Part shown: piece by piece, positions 36,063 through 44,881 of the stretch
Position numbering within the stretch: position 1 is the stretch's first letter
Layout: each line of letters begins with the position of its first letter
Origin: an uncultured Candidatus Melainabacteria bacterium
Lineage (GTDB): Bacteria; Cyanobacteriota; Vampirovibrionia; Gastranaerophilales; Gastranaerophilaceae
Direction: 5' to 3'
NCBI GenBank assembly: GCA_934693165.1
Contig: CAKUUX010000002.1
Coordinates: 124,001-188,000, forward strand
DNA length: 64,000 bases
Translations under genes and position numbers: made by a program
Notes under the pieces: generated by a model
Database searches by the model: none
Seen by the model: only the letters and a program-made list of their open reading frames with translations
Told to the model about the DNA's origin: nothing

Positions 36063-36411
36063 AATTTTTCAAGGATTAAATTTCCAGATCTGTTTGTTTT
36101 ATTTTAAAAACAGATATATATCTAAATCTCATAATTAAATAATAACATAGATGTAATGATATTACCGAACTTTAAAACAAATTTATTTTAAAATGTAAAA
36201 ATAAATCAATAATAAATAATAGGATTTAAAAGTTTTCAATACTCGATTGCCCAAAATAATCAAACCAAGTGTTACAAGAAATCATTTCATGTGTTCTTTT
36301 ACAGCATTTGAGGGGTCGGAAAAATCATTTTAACCGTACATCAAACTGAGCCAAAACGTGCTTTCTCTAAGATGTACGGGTAAAACGATTTAATTGAGCA
36401 ACGCATTGTTA
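36063..36411. other. AT-rich intergenic stretch with a long hairpin
   Basis: No gene is apparent in this stretch. At 36322-36342 and 36371-36391 two 21-base arms pair at 19 positions around a 28-base loop (inner arm CCGTACATC/GATGTACGG). There is no T-run, so it is not an ordinary terminator. Confidence 0.45.
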
Positions 36412-36549
36412 TTAGTGGATTTCAAGGATATATTTAAGAGTTTTATTTGCATTAATTTTTAAGATATCACCTTTAACACCCTCTTTATTTTTCGCAGTAG
36501 CATTAACCTTTTTTCCTGTTTTGGGGTTGTGATAACTTAAGACTTGCAA
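36412..36549 (-). pseudogene. Short coding remnant
   Basis: Read on the minus strand, 36549-36412 gives about 45 codons of protein-like sequence (HNPKTGKKVNATAKNKEG... ILEIH) ending in TAA. It has no ATG; TTG is the only start-like codon. It begins right after the minus-strand terminator of the tyrosine-phosphatase unit. It is probably the tail of a lost gene, and I do not recognise the family. Confidence 0.3.
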
Positions 36550-36568
36550 GCTAAAAGCAAAAAAAAAT

Positions 36569-36682
36569 AGAGGCGTAATGCCTCTATAAATTAAGAATAG
36601 CTGGAAGTATGAAAAAGATTTAATATACTTATATTAAACCCCATCAAAATAAAAATATTATACCCCAACTGGTTAGTATTTT
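36569..36682 (-). repeat. 114-bp direct repeat, left copy (with 41128-41241)
   Basis: It aligns without gaps to 41128-41241 with 9 mismatches in 114 positions (105 identical). On the minus strand it reads: stop-region of the phosphatase gene, a TTTAATATA-AG-TATATTAAA hairpin, then AGAGGC-ATTAC-GCCTCT followed by a T-run, i.e. it ends as an intrinsic terminator. Its first bases overlap the last codons of the phosphatase gene. Confidence 0.85.
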
Positions 36683-37143
36683 TTTTCAGCCTTCAAGTAT
36701 TCTAAAAAAGCTGTGCAACCCTCAACAACATTTTCGTAAGTTTCATCAAAATTGCCTGTGTACCACGGGTCTTTTATGTTGCGTGGGTTATTTGTATAAT
36801 CCAAAAGTCTTTTAATTTTATTATCTGTATCTTCACCTACAATGTATTCAATATCGCTAATATTTTCAGAATCCATAGCTATAATATAGTCATAATATTC
36901 GTAATCATGTTTTCTTATTTTACGAGAATAATGTTCTTTAAAATATATACCATTTTTACGTAAAACTTCTTTTGTTCCTCTGTGAATACCTGCTTGGCAC
37001 ATTTCATTATAACCTTCTGTGCCAGCTGAATCTACTTCAAAATTGTCTTCAAGTCCTTGCTCGTTTATCATGTTTTCAAAAATTATTTGTGCCATTGGTG
37101 ATCTGCAAATATTACCAAGACAGACAAATAAAACTTTTATCAT
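36673..37143 (-). CDS. Low-molecular-weight protein tyrosine phosphatase
   Basis: The 156-residue protein has the P-loop CLGNICRSP (Cys8 nucleophile, Arg14) at the N-terminus and the general-acid loop DPWYTGNF near the C-terminus, so all catalytic parts are present. Wzb/Etp-type enzymes of this family often control polysaccharide export kinases. It is opposite the adjacent acyltransferase/glycosyltransferase genes and lies inside the block bounded by the 114-bp repeats. Confidence 0.9.
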   Translation of the reverse strand: MIKVLFVCLGNICRSPMAQIIFENMINEQGLEDNFEVDSAGTEGYNEMCQAGIHRGTKEVLRKNGIYFKEHYSRKIRKHDYEYYDYIIAMDSENISDIEYIVGEDTDNKIKRLLDYTNNPRNIKDPWYTGNFDETYENVVEGCTAFLEYLKAEKKY

Positions 37144-37323
37144 ATACGCTCCTTTTTATTAGATTATAGGTTAATTATAACATTGAAATTTTATTATACG
37201 TAATCAAGATTACAGTTTAAGAATTTTATAATTATAGTTTAAATACAATATAATATATGATATATTGTATTTCTGATATAATATATAAAAAATAACTATC
37301 ATAAGGATAAAAAGTATATTTGT

Positions 37324-38355
37324 ATGAATGAATTGAGAAAAATTAGAAATATAAATATTGACGTTATAAAATGCATTGCTGTATTTTTAGTCGTTTCTGT
37401 CCATTTTTCTTTGTACAATGGTTTTTATCAAACACCAGTTTCCTGTCCAAGAATGTACATTATGACAGCAATAAGAACTTTTTCTATGATGTGCGTTCCA
37501 TTATTTCTTTTGATTACTGGATTTTTAATGTACAAAAAAGAATTTTCTGCGAAATTTTATATGGGTTTAAAAAGAATTATTGTTCCGTATATTATTATTT
37601 CAGTAATTACTTTAGTTGTTCGTGTGCTTTTGCATCCTTATGGATTTTTTGATGATATAAATTATATAAATGGATTTATTGACTTTAAACTATCAGGTTA
37701 TGCTTGGTACGTTGATATGTACATTGGATTATTTTTATTAATTCCATTTATCAATAAAATGTTTTCCGATTTTAAGAAGGATACATTTATTGTATCAACT
37801 TTAATTTTTCTGACAGTTTTGCCATCTATTTCTACAAATCCAACATTTATTCTTGGTGAATGGGGTGGAATTTGGCCAATAATGTATTATGCAGTTGGTG
37901 CTTATATTGCAAAATATAATTCAAAAATAAATAGAAAATGGCTAAGTTTATTGTTTATATTTTTCTTTGTAGGATTTACAGTTCTAAATTGTATTTTGTC
38001 ACATAATTGTCCTTGGAATGCTCATTCCTTGGATGAATGGTGGGGTATAGAAAATTTCTTAACTTCTGTACTTTTCTTTATTTGTGTATTAAATATAAAA
38101 TTTAATTTGCCAGAAAAGATAAAAGGTGTAATTTCATACATTGCAAATCTTAGTTTAGGGATATTTCTATCCTCATTTATATTTGACAATATTTTCTATC
38201 ATTATTTGAACGCAAATATTTCAGATGTGACAGAAAAATTGAATTGGTATATAGTAATTGTTCCAGCAGTTTTCGTATCTTCTGTAATTTTGGCAATCGT
38301 TTCTGATTTTATATACAAAATTATCGATAAAGGTTTATTAAAAAATAAAGTTTAA
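37324..38355 (+). CDS. Acyltransferase-3 family membrane O-acyltransferase
   Basis: The 343-residue protein has about ten transmembrane helices. The start NIDVIKCIAVFLVVSVHFS holds the conserved histidine motif of the OafA/WecH/NodX-type Acyl_transf_3 family. Such enzymes O-acetylate surface sugars. A TGATATAAT extended -10 (37274-37282) is visible upstream. It leads a rightward group of glycosyltransferase-like genes. Confidence 0.85.
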   Translation: MNELRKIRNINIDVIKCIAVFLVVSVHFSLYNGFYQTPVSCPRMYIMTAIRTFSMMCVPLFLLITGFLMYKKEFSAKFYMGLKRIIVPYIIISVITLVVRVLLHPYGFFDDINYINGFIDFKLSGYAWYVDMYIGLFLLIPFINKMFSDFKKDTFIVSTLIFLTVLPSISTNPTFILGEWGGIWPIMYYAVGAYIAKYNSKINRKWLSLLFIFFFVGFTVLNCILSHNCPWNAHSLDEWWGIENFLTSVLFFICVLNIKFNLPEKIKGVISYIANLSLGIFLSSFIFDNIFYHYLNANISDVTEKLNWYIVIVPAVFVSSVILAIVSDFIYKIIDKGLLKNKV

Positions 38356-38436
38356 GATTTCATAAATTTAATTTGTTTGTGATAGAATTACTAGAAAATA
38401 GTATATACAAGTAAGATAAGATTTTAAGATTAAGTA

Positions 38437-39342
38437 ATGTTTAATTTAAGTGAATTTCTTTTATATTTTAAATATAAATTTGTTAAAATTTTAAAAAATA
38501 AAAAACTTGCAAAACGATATAAATCAATAGAGCAAGAAAAATTGCTTACTCAAAAAGTAAAATCTCTAAAATGGGGCTGTTCTTATTCTGTTTTTGATGG
38601 AATAGAATTGCTTGAAAGAAGCATTAAAACAGTACGTAAAAATTGTGATTATATAAATGTTGTATATTCGGATATTTCTTGGTATGGAGTAAAGACGGAA
38701 GAAAATATCTTAAAATTTTTGGAAGATTTAAAAGATAAAGGATTAATAGATGAAATTATTTATTTTGAACCTAATTTAAAACTTTTGCCAGTACAAAATG
38801 AAATAAATAAACGTAATTTAGGCTTAAAATTTGCTAAGAAGGCTAAGGTTCAGTATTTCATGACAATGGACATAGATGAATTCTATTTGACTAATGAATT
38901 GGAAATAGCAAAACGTTATATAATTCATAATAATATTACGCATTCTTTTTGTAATATTGTTAATTATGCTGTATTACCAACTAAAAGATATAAAAAAACT
39001 CCATCTTATGTTCAAATCTTTTCAAAAATAAATAAAAAAAGTATTTTAAAAATAAATAAAAAAATAATAACTATAGTTGATCCGACAAGGCAATTAAGCC
39101 ATTTTTGTAATGCTAAATATTTTTTCTTACCACAAGTAGAAATGCATCATATGACTTCAATAAGAAAAGATTTGCTAAAAAAAATTAAAAATTCAAGTTT
39201 TACTTCTCACTACGAACAAGTTAACTCTATTAGTAAGTATATAGAAAATTCTTTAGAAAATACTATTCCAACGCAAGATTTGTTTAACCTTACAGATTTG
39301 GCAACTGAATATTTGAAAGGACAATATAGTGAAAGAATATGA
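38437..39342 (+). CDS. Glycosyltransferase family 2/92-like protein
   Basis: The 301-residue protein has WGCSYSVFDGIELLERSIKT at the start of a GT-A-like fold and MTMDIDEFYLTN, a DxD-like metal/nucleotide site (D-x-D-E), in the middle. HMTSIRKDLLKKIKNSSF appears in the C-terminal part, typical of the GT92-like bacterial proteins. It overlaps the next gene by 14 bases. Donor and acceptor are unknown. Confidence 0.65.
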   Translation: MFNLSEFLLYFKYKFVKILKNKKLAKRYKSIEQEKLLTQKVKSLKWGCSYSVFDGIELLERSIKTVRKNCDYINVVYSDISWYGVKTEENILKFLEDLKDKGLIDEIIYFEPNLKLLPVQNEINKRNLGLKFAKKAKVQYFMTMDIDEFYLTNELEIAKRYIIHNNITHSFCNIVNYAVLPTKRYKKTPSYVQIFSKINKKSILKINKKIITIVDPTRQLSHFCNAKYFFLPQVEMHHMTSIRKDLLKKIKNSSFTSHYEQVNSISKYIENSLENTIPTQDLFNLTDLATEYLKGQYSERI

Positions 39343-40126
39343 TTTTATATGTTCACTGGGAGGTAATTGCTCAGTAGCTCACAACCTTTTATATAGAAAG
39401 TTAAGAAAATTTTCTCTTCCTTTTGATTGGACGTATTTCTTAGATTCAAAAGCTATATATAATTTGGCAGATAGTTTTGCTATCAAGTTTTCTAATCAAT
39501 TAAAAAAAGAAAATTTAAAAGAATTACCTAAAAATGCGATGCATCCTGATAAAATTCAATATGAAGATATGGCGACAAATATTATTTGGCCAAATCATTT
39601 TGAATATAAAAAAGATGCAAACAAGAATTTTATCGATGTAAAAAGTAAAATAAATAGACGTTTTCAAAGATTGTTAGCTTGTATTAATGATGCCAATAAA
39701 ATTTTGTTTATATTTGCTACAACGTTTGAACTAGATCTCCAGCCACTTTTATATTTATATGAAAAATTAAAATTTCTGTATCCAGATAAAGAAATTGATA
39801 TAAGAGTTTTATCTTTTAACTGTGAACAGGATGAAACAATTATGGGAGCTGATGATCATATTACTTTATGTTGTTATAAACGAGACAAAAACCTTTATGA
39901 TTTCATTATAACAAATATTGAATGGTCTTTTTTGGATGAAATAAAGCTTAGCAAAAATTTTAAAAAAATAAGTAATAAATATGCAAAACATAAAGTTATT
40001 GAAATAAAGAAGATAAAGCGTGGTCTTGAAATTTCATTGATACCATTTTCTTCAACCTTATTTATGATAAAAACCTACTTGTTTGGAATAAGTTTTAATC
40101 TTTCAATTGGGCGTTTTAGAGACTAA
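39329..40126 (+). CDS. DUF1796 (putative papain-like cysteine peptidase) protein, copy 1
   Basis: The 265-residue protein has FICSLGGNCSVAHNLL with the conserved Cys near the N-terminus and SLPFDWTYF following, then IIWPNHFEYK with the likely His and RRFQRLLACI. This is the pattern of DUF1796 proteins that accompany polysaccharide glycosyltransferases. The biochemical role is unproven. It is sandwiched between two glycosyltransferases, and a second family member lies at 57766. Confidence 0.7.
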   Translation: MKEYDFICSLGGNCSVAHNLLYRKLRKFSLPFDWTYFLDSKAIYNLADSFAIKFSNQLKKENLKELPKNAMHPDKIQYEDMATNIIWPNHFEYKKDANKNFIDVKSKINRRFQRLLACINDANKILFIFATTFELDLQPLLYLYEKLKFLYPDKEIDIRVLSFNCEQDETIMGADDHITLCCYKRDKNLYDFIITNIEWSFLDEIKLSKNFKKISNKYAKHKVIEIKKIKRGLEISLIPFSSTLFMIKTYLFGISFNLSIGRFRD

Positions 40127-40138
40127 GGGAGGAATATC

Positions 40139-41110
40139 ATGTCTAAAACTTTAGTTTCTGTTATTATTCCTGCTTACAATCATGAAAAATATGTTCAAGA
40201 AACAATCAAATCTATTATTAATCAAACTTATCAGAATATAGAATTAATTGTTATTGACGATGGTTCAAAAGATTTCACTTGGCAAAAAATTCTGGAAATG
40301 AAGGATGAATGTGAAAGACGTTTTGAAAAAGTGCATTTTGAAACTAAGCAAAATGAAGGTACTTGTAAAACACTAAATAAACTTTTAAGTTGTGCTCAAG
40401 GTGATTTTATCTATCTTATTGCGTCAGATGATTTAGCAAAACCTAAAGCTATTGAAAAAGAAGTGGAATTTTTATCTAAACATAAAGATTTCGCATTATG
40501 TGTTGGAGATAATGAAATAATTGATTTTGAAAGCAAAGTTTGCTATTGGGATAAATTTAGAAATATAGAATATAATAAAAATAAAGCTTATTTTAAAACA
40601 TTTGCTGAATTTCTTCATAAATTAGTTAAATTTGATTTTAAATCTGGTAAATTCGGAAGATATGATAAAGTTTTACTAGATAATCATATTCCAAATGGTT
40701 ATATGATAAGAAGATCTATTTTTGAAAAAATAGGCTATTTCACTCCAGAAGCTCCACTAGAGGATTGGTGGTTAATGCTTCAACTTTCAAAATACGCTAA
40801 AATGAAATACTTGAACGAAATTTTATTTTCTTATCGTTGGCATAGCGCAAATACAATAAAACAATCTGAAAAACTTGAAGGCTTTGGAAATAGAACCCAA
40901 AAATACGAAATGGAAATTTTAAAAAATTTAGATATGAATTCTTTGCCAACGACCAATAGAAAAATAGTTGAAAAAGTCAAATCAGAAGGTATTTGTATAT
41001 CTTCTATAGGTATTCCACACGTATTTACATTTGAGAAATATAAATGTTTTTCTAATAAAATTAGAAAAATTAAAATATTTAATTTTACAGTTTTAAAATG
41101 GAAAAAATAA
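40139..41110 (+). CDS. GT2 family glycosyltransferase
   Basis: The 323-residue GT-A enzyme has VSVIIPAYNHEKYVQETIKS at the N-terminus, the IDDGSKD nucleotide-binding loop, the metal site at IASDDLAKP (~residue 100) and the EDWWLMLQLSKYA acceptor-side motif. A GGGAGG ribosome site precedes the ATG. It is the last gene of the cassette before the right-hand 114-bp repeat. Confidence 0.88.
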   Translation: MSKTLVSVIIPAYNHEKYVQETIKSIINQTYQNIELIVIDDGSKDFTWQKILEMKDECERRFEKVHFETKQNEGTCKTLNKLLSCAQGDFIYLIASDDLAKPKAIEKEVEFLSKHKDFALCVGDNEIIDFESKVCYWDKFRNIEYNKNKAYFKTFAEFLHKLVKFDFKSGKFGRYDKVLLDNHIPNGYMIRRSIFEKIGYFTPEAPLEDWWLMLQLSKYAKMKYLNEILFSYRWHSANTIKQSEKLEGFGNRTQKYEMEILKNLDMNSLPTTNRKIVEKVKSEGICISSIGIPHVFTFEKYKCFSNKIRKIKIFNFTVLKWKK

Positions 41111-41127
41111 ATTTTCGCAAAAAAAAA

Positions 41128-41241
41128 AGAGGCGTAATGCCTCTTGAATTTAAGAATAGCTGGAAGTATGAAAAAGATTTAATATACTTATATTAAACCT
41201 CATCAAAATTAGAGTGTTATACCCTAACTGGTTAGTATTTT
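41128..41241 (-). repeat. 114-bp direct repeat, right copy (with 36569-36682)
   Basis: Same orientation as the left copy, offset 4559. It contains the AGAGGC/GCCTCT hairpin (41128-41144) with an A-run to its left, i.e. a minus-strand terminator, and the TTTAATATA-type palindrome. Unlike the left copy, it is not attached to a phosphatase gene. Confidence 0.85.
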
Positions 41242-41301
41242 ATTATTCTATTGATTTATGCAGAAAAATTTAAACTAGATGTAAAAGCATAATAAAATTT
41301 T

Positions 41302-41338
41302 AAAAGAAAAAGAGGTTAGAAATAACCTCTTTTTTTTA
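41302..41338. terminator. Bidirectional terminator at the end of the leftward APE arm
   Basis: AAAAAGAGGTTA (41307-41318), GAAA tetraloop and TAACCTCTTTTT (41323-41334) have A-rich sequence on the left and T-rich on the right. It serves the leftward ketosynthase gene, whose stop codon is at its edge. Confidence 0.88.
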
Positions 41339-42559
41339 TGCTCTTTTTAAAATGAGTGATGTATTTATTCCTCCGAAAGCAAAATTATTTGTCATTATGT
41401 ATTCTGTATCAATATTTCTACCTTCATTTACAATATAATCTAATTCTGCACAATTTTCGTCAAGATTTTTCAAATTTAGTGTTGGTGCAAACCATTTATT
41501 ATTCATCATTTCAATACTCAAAATAGTTTCTATAGCCCCACAGGCTCCAAGTGTATGACCCGTATAGCTTTTTATAGAACTTATTGGAACATTTCTTTCA
41601 AAAGCTTCTTTGGTTGCATTTGATTCTGCAACATCACCTTGAATGGTTGCTGTACCGTGAGCGTTGACGTATCCGATTTCTTCTTTTGATATCTTTGCAT
41701 TGTCAATCGCTTGTATCATAACTTCTTTCATCATATCTTTATTCGGATTTGTTATGTGTGTTCCATCAGTGTTTGTTGCAAATCCAACGATTTCAGCATA
41801 TATTTTAGCTCCACGATTTTTTGCGTGTTCATATTCTTCTAAAATCAATGTTCCTGCACCTTCGCCTACAACTAATCCATCTCTATCCTTATCAAAAGGT
41901 GATGGAGTCAAATTAGGTGTGTTGTTTTTAGAACTTGTTGCGTACAAAGTGTCAAAAACACCAATTTGTGTTGGGTGAATTTCTTCTGCCCCACCTGCAA
42001 TCATAACAGTTTGATAACCATTTTTTATGGCTTCGTAAGCATAACCTATTCCCATAGAACCTGATGTACAAGCAGTTGAAGAGGTTATCAATCTTCCGTG
42101 AGTTTTAAAATATAGAGAAATATTTACGGCTGTTGTCTGTGGCATCATTTTTATGTATGAGCCTGAATTAAGGTTTTTAACTTTGTTTTCAACGCACATT
42201 GAATAAAAATCTAAAATTGCATCAAGCGAACCTGATGATGATCCATAGCTAACGCCTGTTTTACCGTTCGTTATTATTTCATCACCTAACAATCCTGAAT
42301 CTTTTAATGCTTCTTCTGCTGTTGCAACGGCCATTATTGCAACTGAGCCCATGGTTCTTTTGATTTTTCTGTCAAAATGTTCTGGCGTTTCAAACCCTTC
42401 AACTGTAGCTACCAATCTTGTGTTCAGATTTTCATATTTATCAAGTTTGTCCCAGTATTTTATACAATTTTTGTATGTTTTTAATCTTTTAAACGCACTA
42501 TCAACACTTGAACCTAGTGGGGAAGTTATTCCCATTCCTGTAATAACAACTCTTTTCAT
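41336..42559 (-). CDS. Beta-ketoacyl-ACP synthase (FabF-like, ApeO-type) of the polyene cluster
   Basis: The 407-residue ketosynthase has an intact catalytic triad: Cys164 in STACTSGSMG, His301 in NAHGTAT and His335 in SYTGHTLGA. It elongates ACP-bound acyl chains by decarboxylative condensation. It is the last gene of a leftward four-gene arm. Its ATG overlaps the stop of the ketoreductase (TAATG), so the genes are translationally coupled. Cluster context (two KS, KR, DH, two ACPs, AMP ligase, MMPL exporter) points to aryl-polyene-type synthesis rather than housekeeping FabF. Confidence 0.88.
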   Translation of the reverse strand: MKRVVITGMGITSPLGSSVDSAFKRLKTYKNCIKYWDKLDKYENLNTRLVATVEGFETPEHFDRKIKRTMGSVAIMAVATAEEALKDSGLLGDEIITNGKTGVSYGSSSGSLDAILDFYSMCVENKVKNLNSGSYIKMMPQTTAVNISLYFKTHGRLITSSTACTSGSMGIGYAYEAIKNGYQTVMIAGGAEEIHPTQIGVFDTLYATSSKNNTPNLTPSPFDKDRDGLVVGEGAGTLILEEYEHAKNRGAKIYAEIVGFATNTDGTHITNPNKDMMKEVMIQAIDNAKISKEEIGYVNAHGTATIQGDVAESNATKEAFERNVPISSIKSYTGHTLGACGAIETILSIEMMNNKWFAPTLNLKNLDENCAELDYIVNEGRNIDTEYIMTNNFAFGGINTSLILKRA

Positions 42560-43290
42560 TAGATATAAAGTCCTCCATTTACAGAAATAACTTGTCCTGT
42601 TATGTAACCTGCATCTTCACTTAGTAAATAATTTACCAGACTTGCAACTTCTTTAGGCAAACCTTTTCTTTTTAGAGGTACTTGTTTAATTATTTCATCT
42701 GGAATGTTTTCTGTCATTTCTGTATCAATAATTCCAGCAGCAACGCAGTTTGCAGTAATATTTCTTTTTGCGACTTCTCGTGAGAATGCTTTTGTTGCTC
42801 CAATTAACCCAGCTTTAGATGCGCTATAATTAACTTGTCCTCTGTTTCCTGTTAATCCTGAAATTGATGAAAGTGTTACTACTCTACCTCTTCTTGATTG
42901 GATAAGTGGCAGGCTTAGTGGTTTTAAAACATTGTAAAACCCATCAAGATTTGTTCTTAAAACATCATCCCATTCGTCATCTTCCATTGCAGGAAATGGA
43001 TTATCTTTTGCTATTCCTGCATTTAAAACTATTCCATAGTAAATACCATTTTTTTCAATATCGTTTAATAAAACTTTTTTTGTTTCTTCTCTATTTTTAA
43101 CATCAAATGCAAGACATCTACAATTTACGCCTTTTGCTAAAATATCCTGTTTTAGATTTTCAAGCCTTTCAATATTTTTCGAACAATGTAAAACGATGTC
43201 GTAGCCATTATCTGAAAGATATTCTGCTATGGCTTTTCCTATTCCTCGACTAGAACCTGTTATTAAAACTTCTTTATTACTGTTATCCAT
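42559..43290 (-). CDS. 3-oxoacyl-ACP reductase (FabG-like, ApeQ-type)
   Basis: The 243-residue SDR has the NADPH site TGSSRGIG, NAG (VLNAGIAKDN), catalytic Ser in TLSSISGLTG and the Tyr/Lys pair in VNYSASKAG. It reduces the beta-keto group made by the neighbouring ketosynthases. It overlaps the dehydratase gene by 8 bases and the ketosynthase by 1 base. Confidence 0.92.
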   Translation of the reverse strand: MDNSNKEVLITGSSRGIGKAIAEYLSDNGYDIVLHCSKNIERLENLKQDILAKGVNCRCLAFDVKNREETKKVLLNDIEKNGIYYGIVLNAGIAKDNPFPAMEDDEWDDVLRTNLDGFYNVLKPLSLPLIQSRRGRVVTLSSISGLTGNRGQVNYSASKAGLIGATKAFSREVAKRNITANCVAAGIIDTEMTENIPDEIIKQVPLKRKGLPKEVASLVNYLLSEDAGYITGQVISVNGGLYI

Positions 43291-43738
43291 TTAGTCCTAT
43301 AAACTCCATATTTGTGTCGTCGTCACTTTGATAAACATTTATTGTTGCGCTTGCGACTTCTTCTTCTAATTTATCATAAATAAAACAATCAAATGCAGAA
43401 ATATCGTTATCGTAATATGCCTCAACTGCTTTAACTGTATATGTTTCATTTTCTTTGAATAAATCTATTGAGTTATTATATAGTCGACTGCCTAGTAAAA
43501 ACCCAATTCGTGGTTCTTTTTCTTTTTTTGAGTAAAAGGCGTAGCAACCTATAGTTTGAGCCATAAATTCAATACCACAAATAGAAGGGATTCCTTTTAG
43601 AGTTTTATCGTAAAACTTTTTTTTATTATCGACATAAAAATTTGTTTTTACAAATTTGTTTTCTAAATCAACTTCAATTATGTCGTCTAGCAAAATCATT
43701 GGTTTTTTGTGTGGTAAAACTTTTGATAAATCAGTCAT
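43283..43738 (-). CDS. 3-hydroxyacyl-ACP dehydratase (hotdog, ApeP-type)
   Basis: The 151-residue single hotdog-fold protein has an N-terminal LPHKKPMILLDDIIEVD, the ApeP/FabA-like start. IPSICGIEFMAQTIGCYAFY carries the conserved Glu helix. Paired with the KR and KS it would create the double bonds of a polyene. It overlaps both neighbouring genes by 8 bases. Confidence 0.82.
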   Translation of the reverse strand: MTDLSKVLPHKKPMILLDDIIEVDLENKFVKTNFYVDNKKKFYDKTLKGIPSICGIEFMAQTIGCYAFYSKKEKEPRIGFLLGSRLYNNSIDLFKENETYTVKAVEAYYDNDISAFDCFIYDKLEEEVASATINVYQSDDDTNMEFIGLNG

Positions 43739-44852
43739 CTTTACCTCGCATAATCATTACTGCGTTTGTTCCCCCAAATCCAAAACTCAAGCACATACAA
43801 GTTTTTAAGTTTTCTAATGTAGATTCTTTGTGGGCAAGTTTTATTTTTGGTAAATTTTTATCAAATTCTTCATCATAAATATGAGGATAAACTCTTTTGT
43901 TATTATTTTCTAATAATTTACAGCAAAGAGCTGTTTCGATACTTGCTGCTGCGCCAAGACAGTGTCCTGTAAGAGGTTTTGTTGAGCTAACAGGCACATT
44001 ATCACCGAAAATTTTATTTATTGCATTAGCTTCCATTAAATCGTTTGCAATTGTACCTGTACCGTGAAGGTTTATGTAATCTATATCTTTCGGTTCTAAA
44101 TTTGCATCTTCAAGTGACTGTTTTATTGCAAGGATTTCTTCTTTCGCTTCTGGATCGGGTGTTGTATTGTGGTAAACATCTGTATTTTTACCAATTCCAG
44201 TTATTTCAATTTTGCCTCCTTCGTTTGATACAACAAAAACTGAAACAGCTTCACCAATATTTATGCCTTCTCTATTTTTGCTCATAGGGTTGGTTGCTTT
44301 ATCTGTTAGTACTCCAAGTGAATCAAATCCAAAAATCGGAACTTTTGCCAAAGAATCAACTCCTACAACGATAACTGCTTTTGAAAATTTAGAATTTAAT
44401 AAATCTCTTGCGATAGAAAATGCTTTTATTCCAGAAGAGCAAGCTGTTGATACTGATGAAAAATAATTATTTAATCTGTAGTATTCTTTTAAAAATACTG
44501 CAGGGTTTCCAAGTTCTGAGTGTTCAATATTTTTTGTTTTTTCGTATTCTTCAACTCCAGAATTAGTTGTTGCAACAATAACTCCAACATTATCTCGTCC
44601 ATATTTTTCAATATATTGTTCAAGGTTTAACGATTTGCAACAAGTCAAAATAAGTTGATTGCATCTAAGGTTAAATTTTTCATTTTCGATTTTTTCGAGT
44701 GGAGTATTTATTTTTCCAACTCTAACTTTTTTATTTTTTATAATATTTTCTGAAATTTCAAATTTATTATTTTCACCATTAATAGCATTAATGAATATCT
44801 CATCAATGTCTGAACCTAAATTACAGATAGCGTTATAATTAATTATCTCCAT
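43731..44852 (-). CDS. Second beta-ketoacyl-ACP synthase (ApeR-type)
   Basis: The 373-residue ketosynthase keeps Cys138 (STACSSGIKA), His263 (NLHGTGTIAND) and His297 (PLTGHCLGA). It is shorter than FabF at the N-terminus. As first gene of the leftward arm it starts 7 bases after the predicted transcription start from a -10 box shared with the rightward arm. In known aryl-polyene clusters such a second KS is thought to act in initiation or early elongation. Confidence 0.85.
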   Translation of the reverse strand: MEIINYNAICNLGSDIDEIFINAINGENNKFEISENIIKNKKVRVGKINTPLEKIENEKFNLRCNQLILTCCKSLNLEQYIEKYGRDNVGVIVATTNSGVEEYEKTKNIEHSELGNPAVFLKEYYRLNNYFSSVSTACSSGIKAFSIARDLLNSKFSKAVIVVGVDSLAKVPIFGFDSLGVLTDKATNPMSKNREGINIGEAVSVFVVSNEGGKIEITGIGKNTDVYHNTTPDPEAKEEILAIKQSLEDANLEPKDIDYINLHGTGTIANDLMEANAINKIFGDNVPVSSTKPLTGHCLGAAASIETALCCKLLENNNKRVYPHIYDEEFDKNLPKIKLAHKESTLENLKTCMCLSFGFGGTNAVMIMRGKDD

Positions 44853-44865
44853 AGTCGATGACTTT

Positions 44866-44875
44866 ATTATATAAT
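44866..44875. promoter_or_regulatory. Palindromic -10 shared by the two APE arms
   Basis: ATTATATAAT is its own reverse complement and supplies TATAAT on both strands. Rightward, six bases separate it from ATG 44882 (leaderless); leftward, 13 bases separate it from ATG 44852 (leader about 7). No good -35 is visible in either direction. Confidence 0.5.
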
Positions 44876-44881
44876 AAAGTT

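Noticed and set aside
37324..41110. Cassette genes as the missing glycosyltransferase part of the polyene locus
   Set aside because: They are convergent with the polyene arm, separated by two terminators and the 114-bp repeat, and look like an independent polysaccharide cassette; a functional link cannot be excluded but is not supported.
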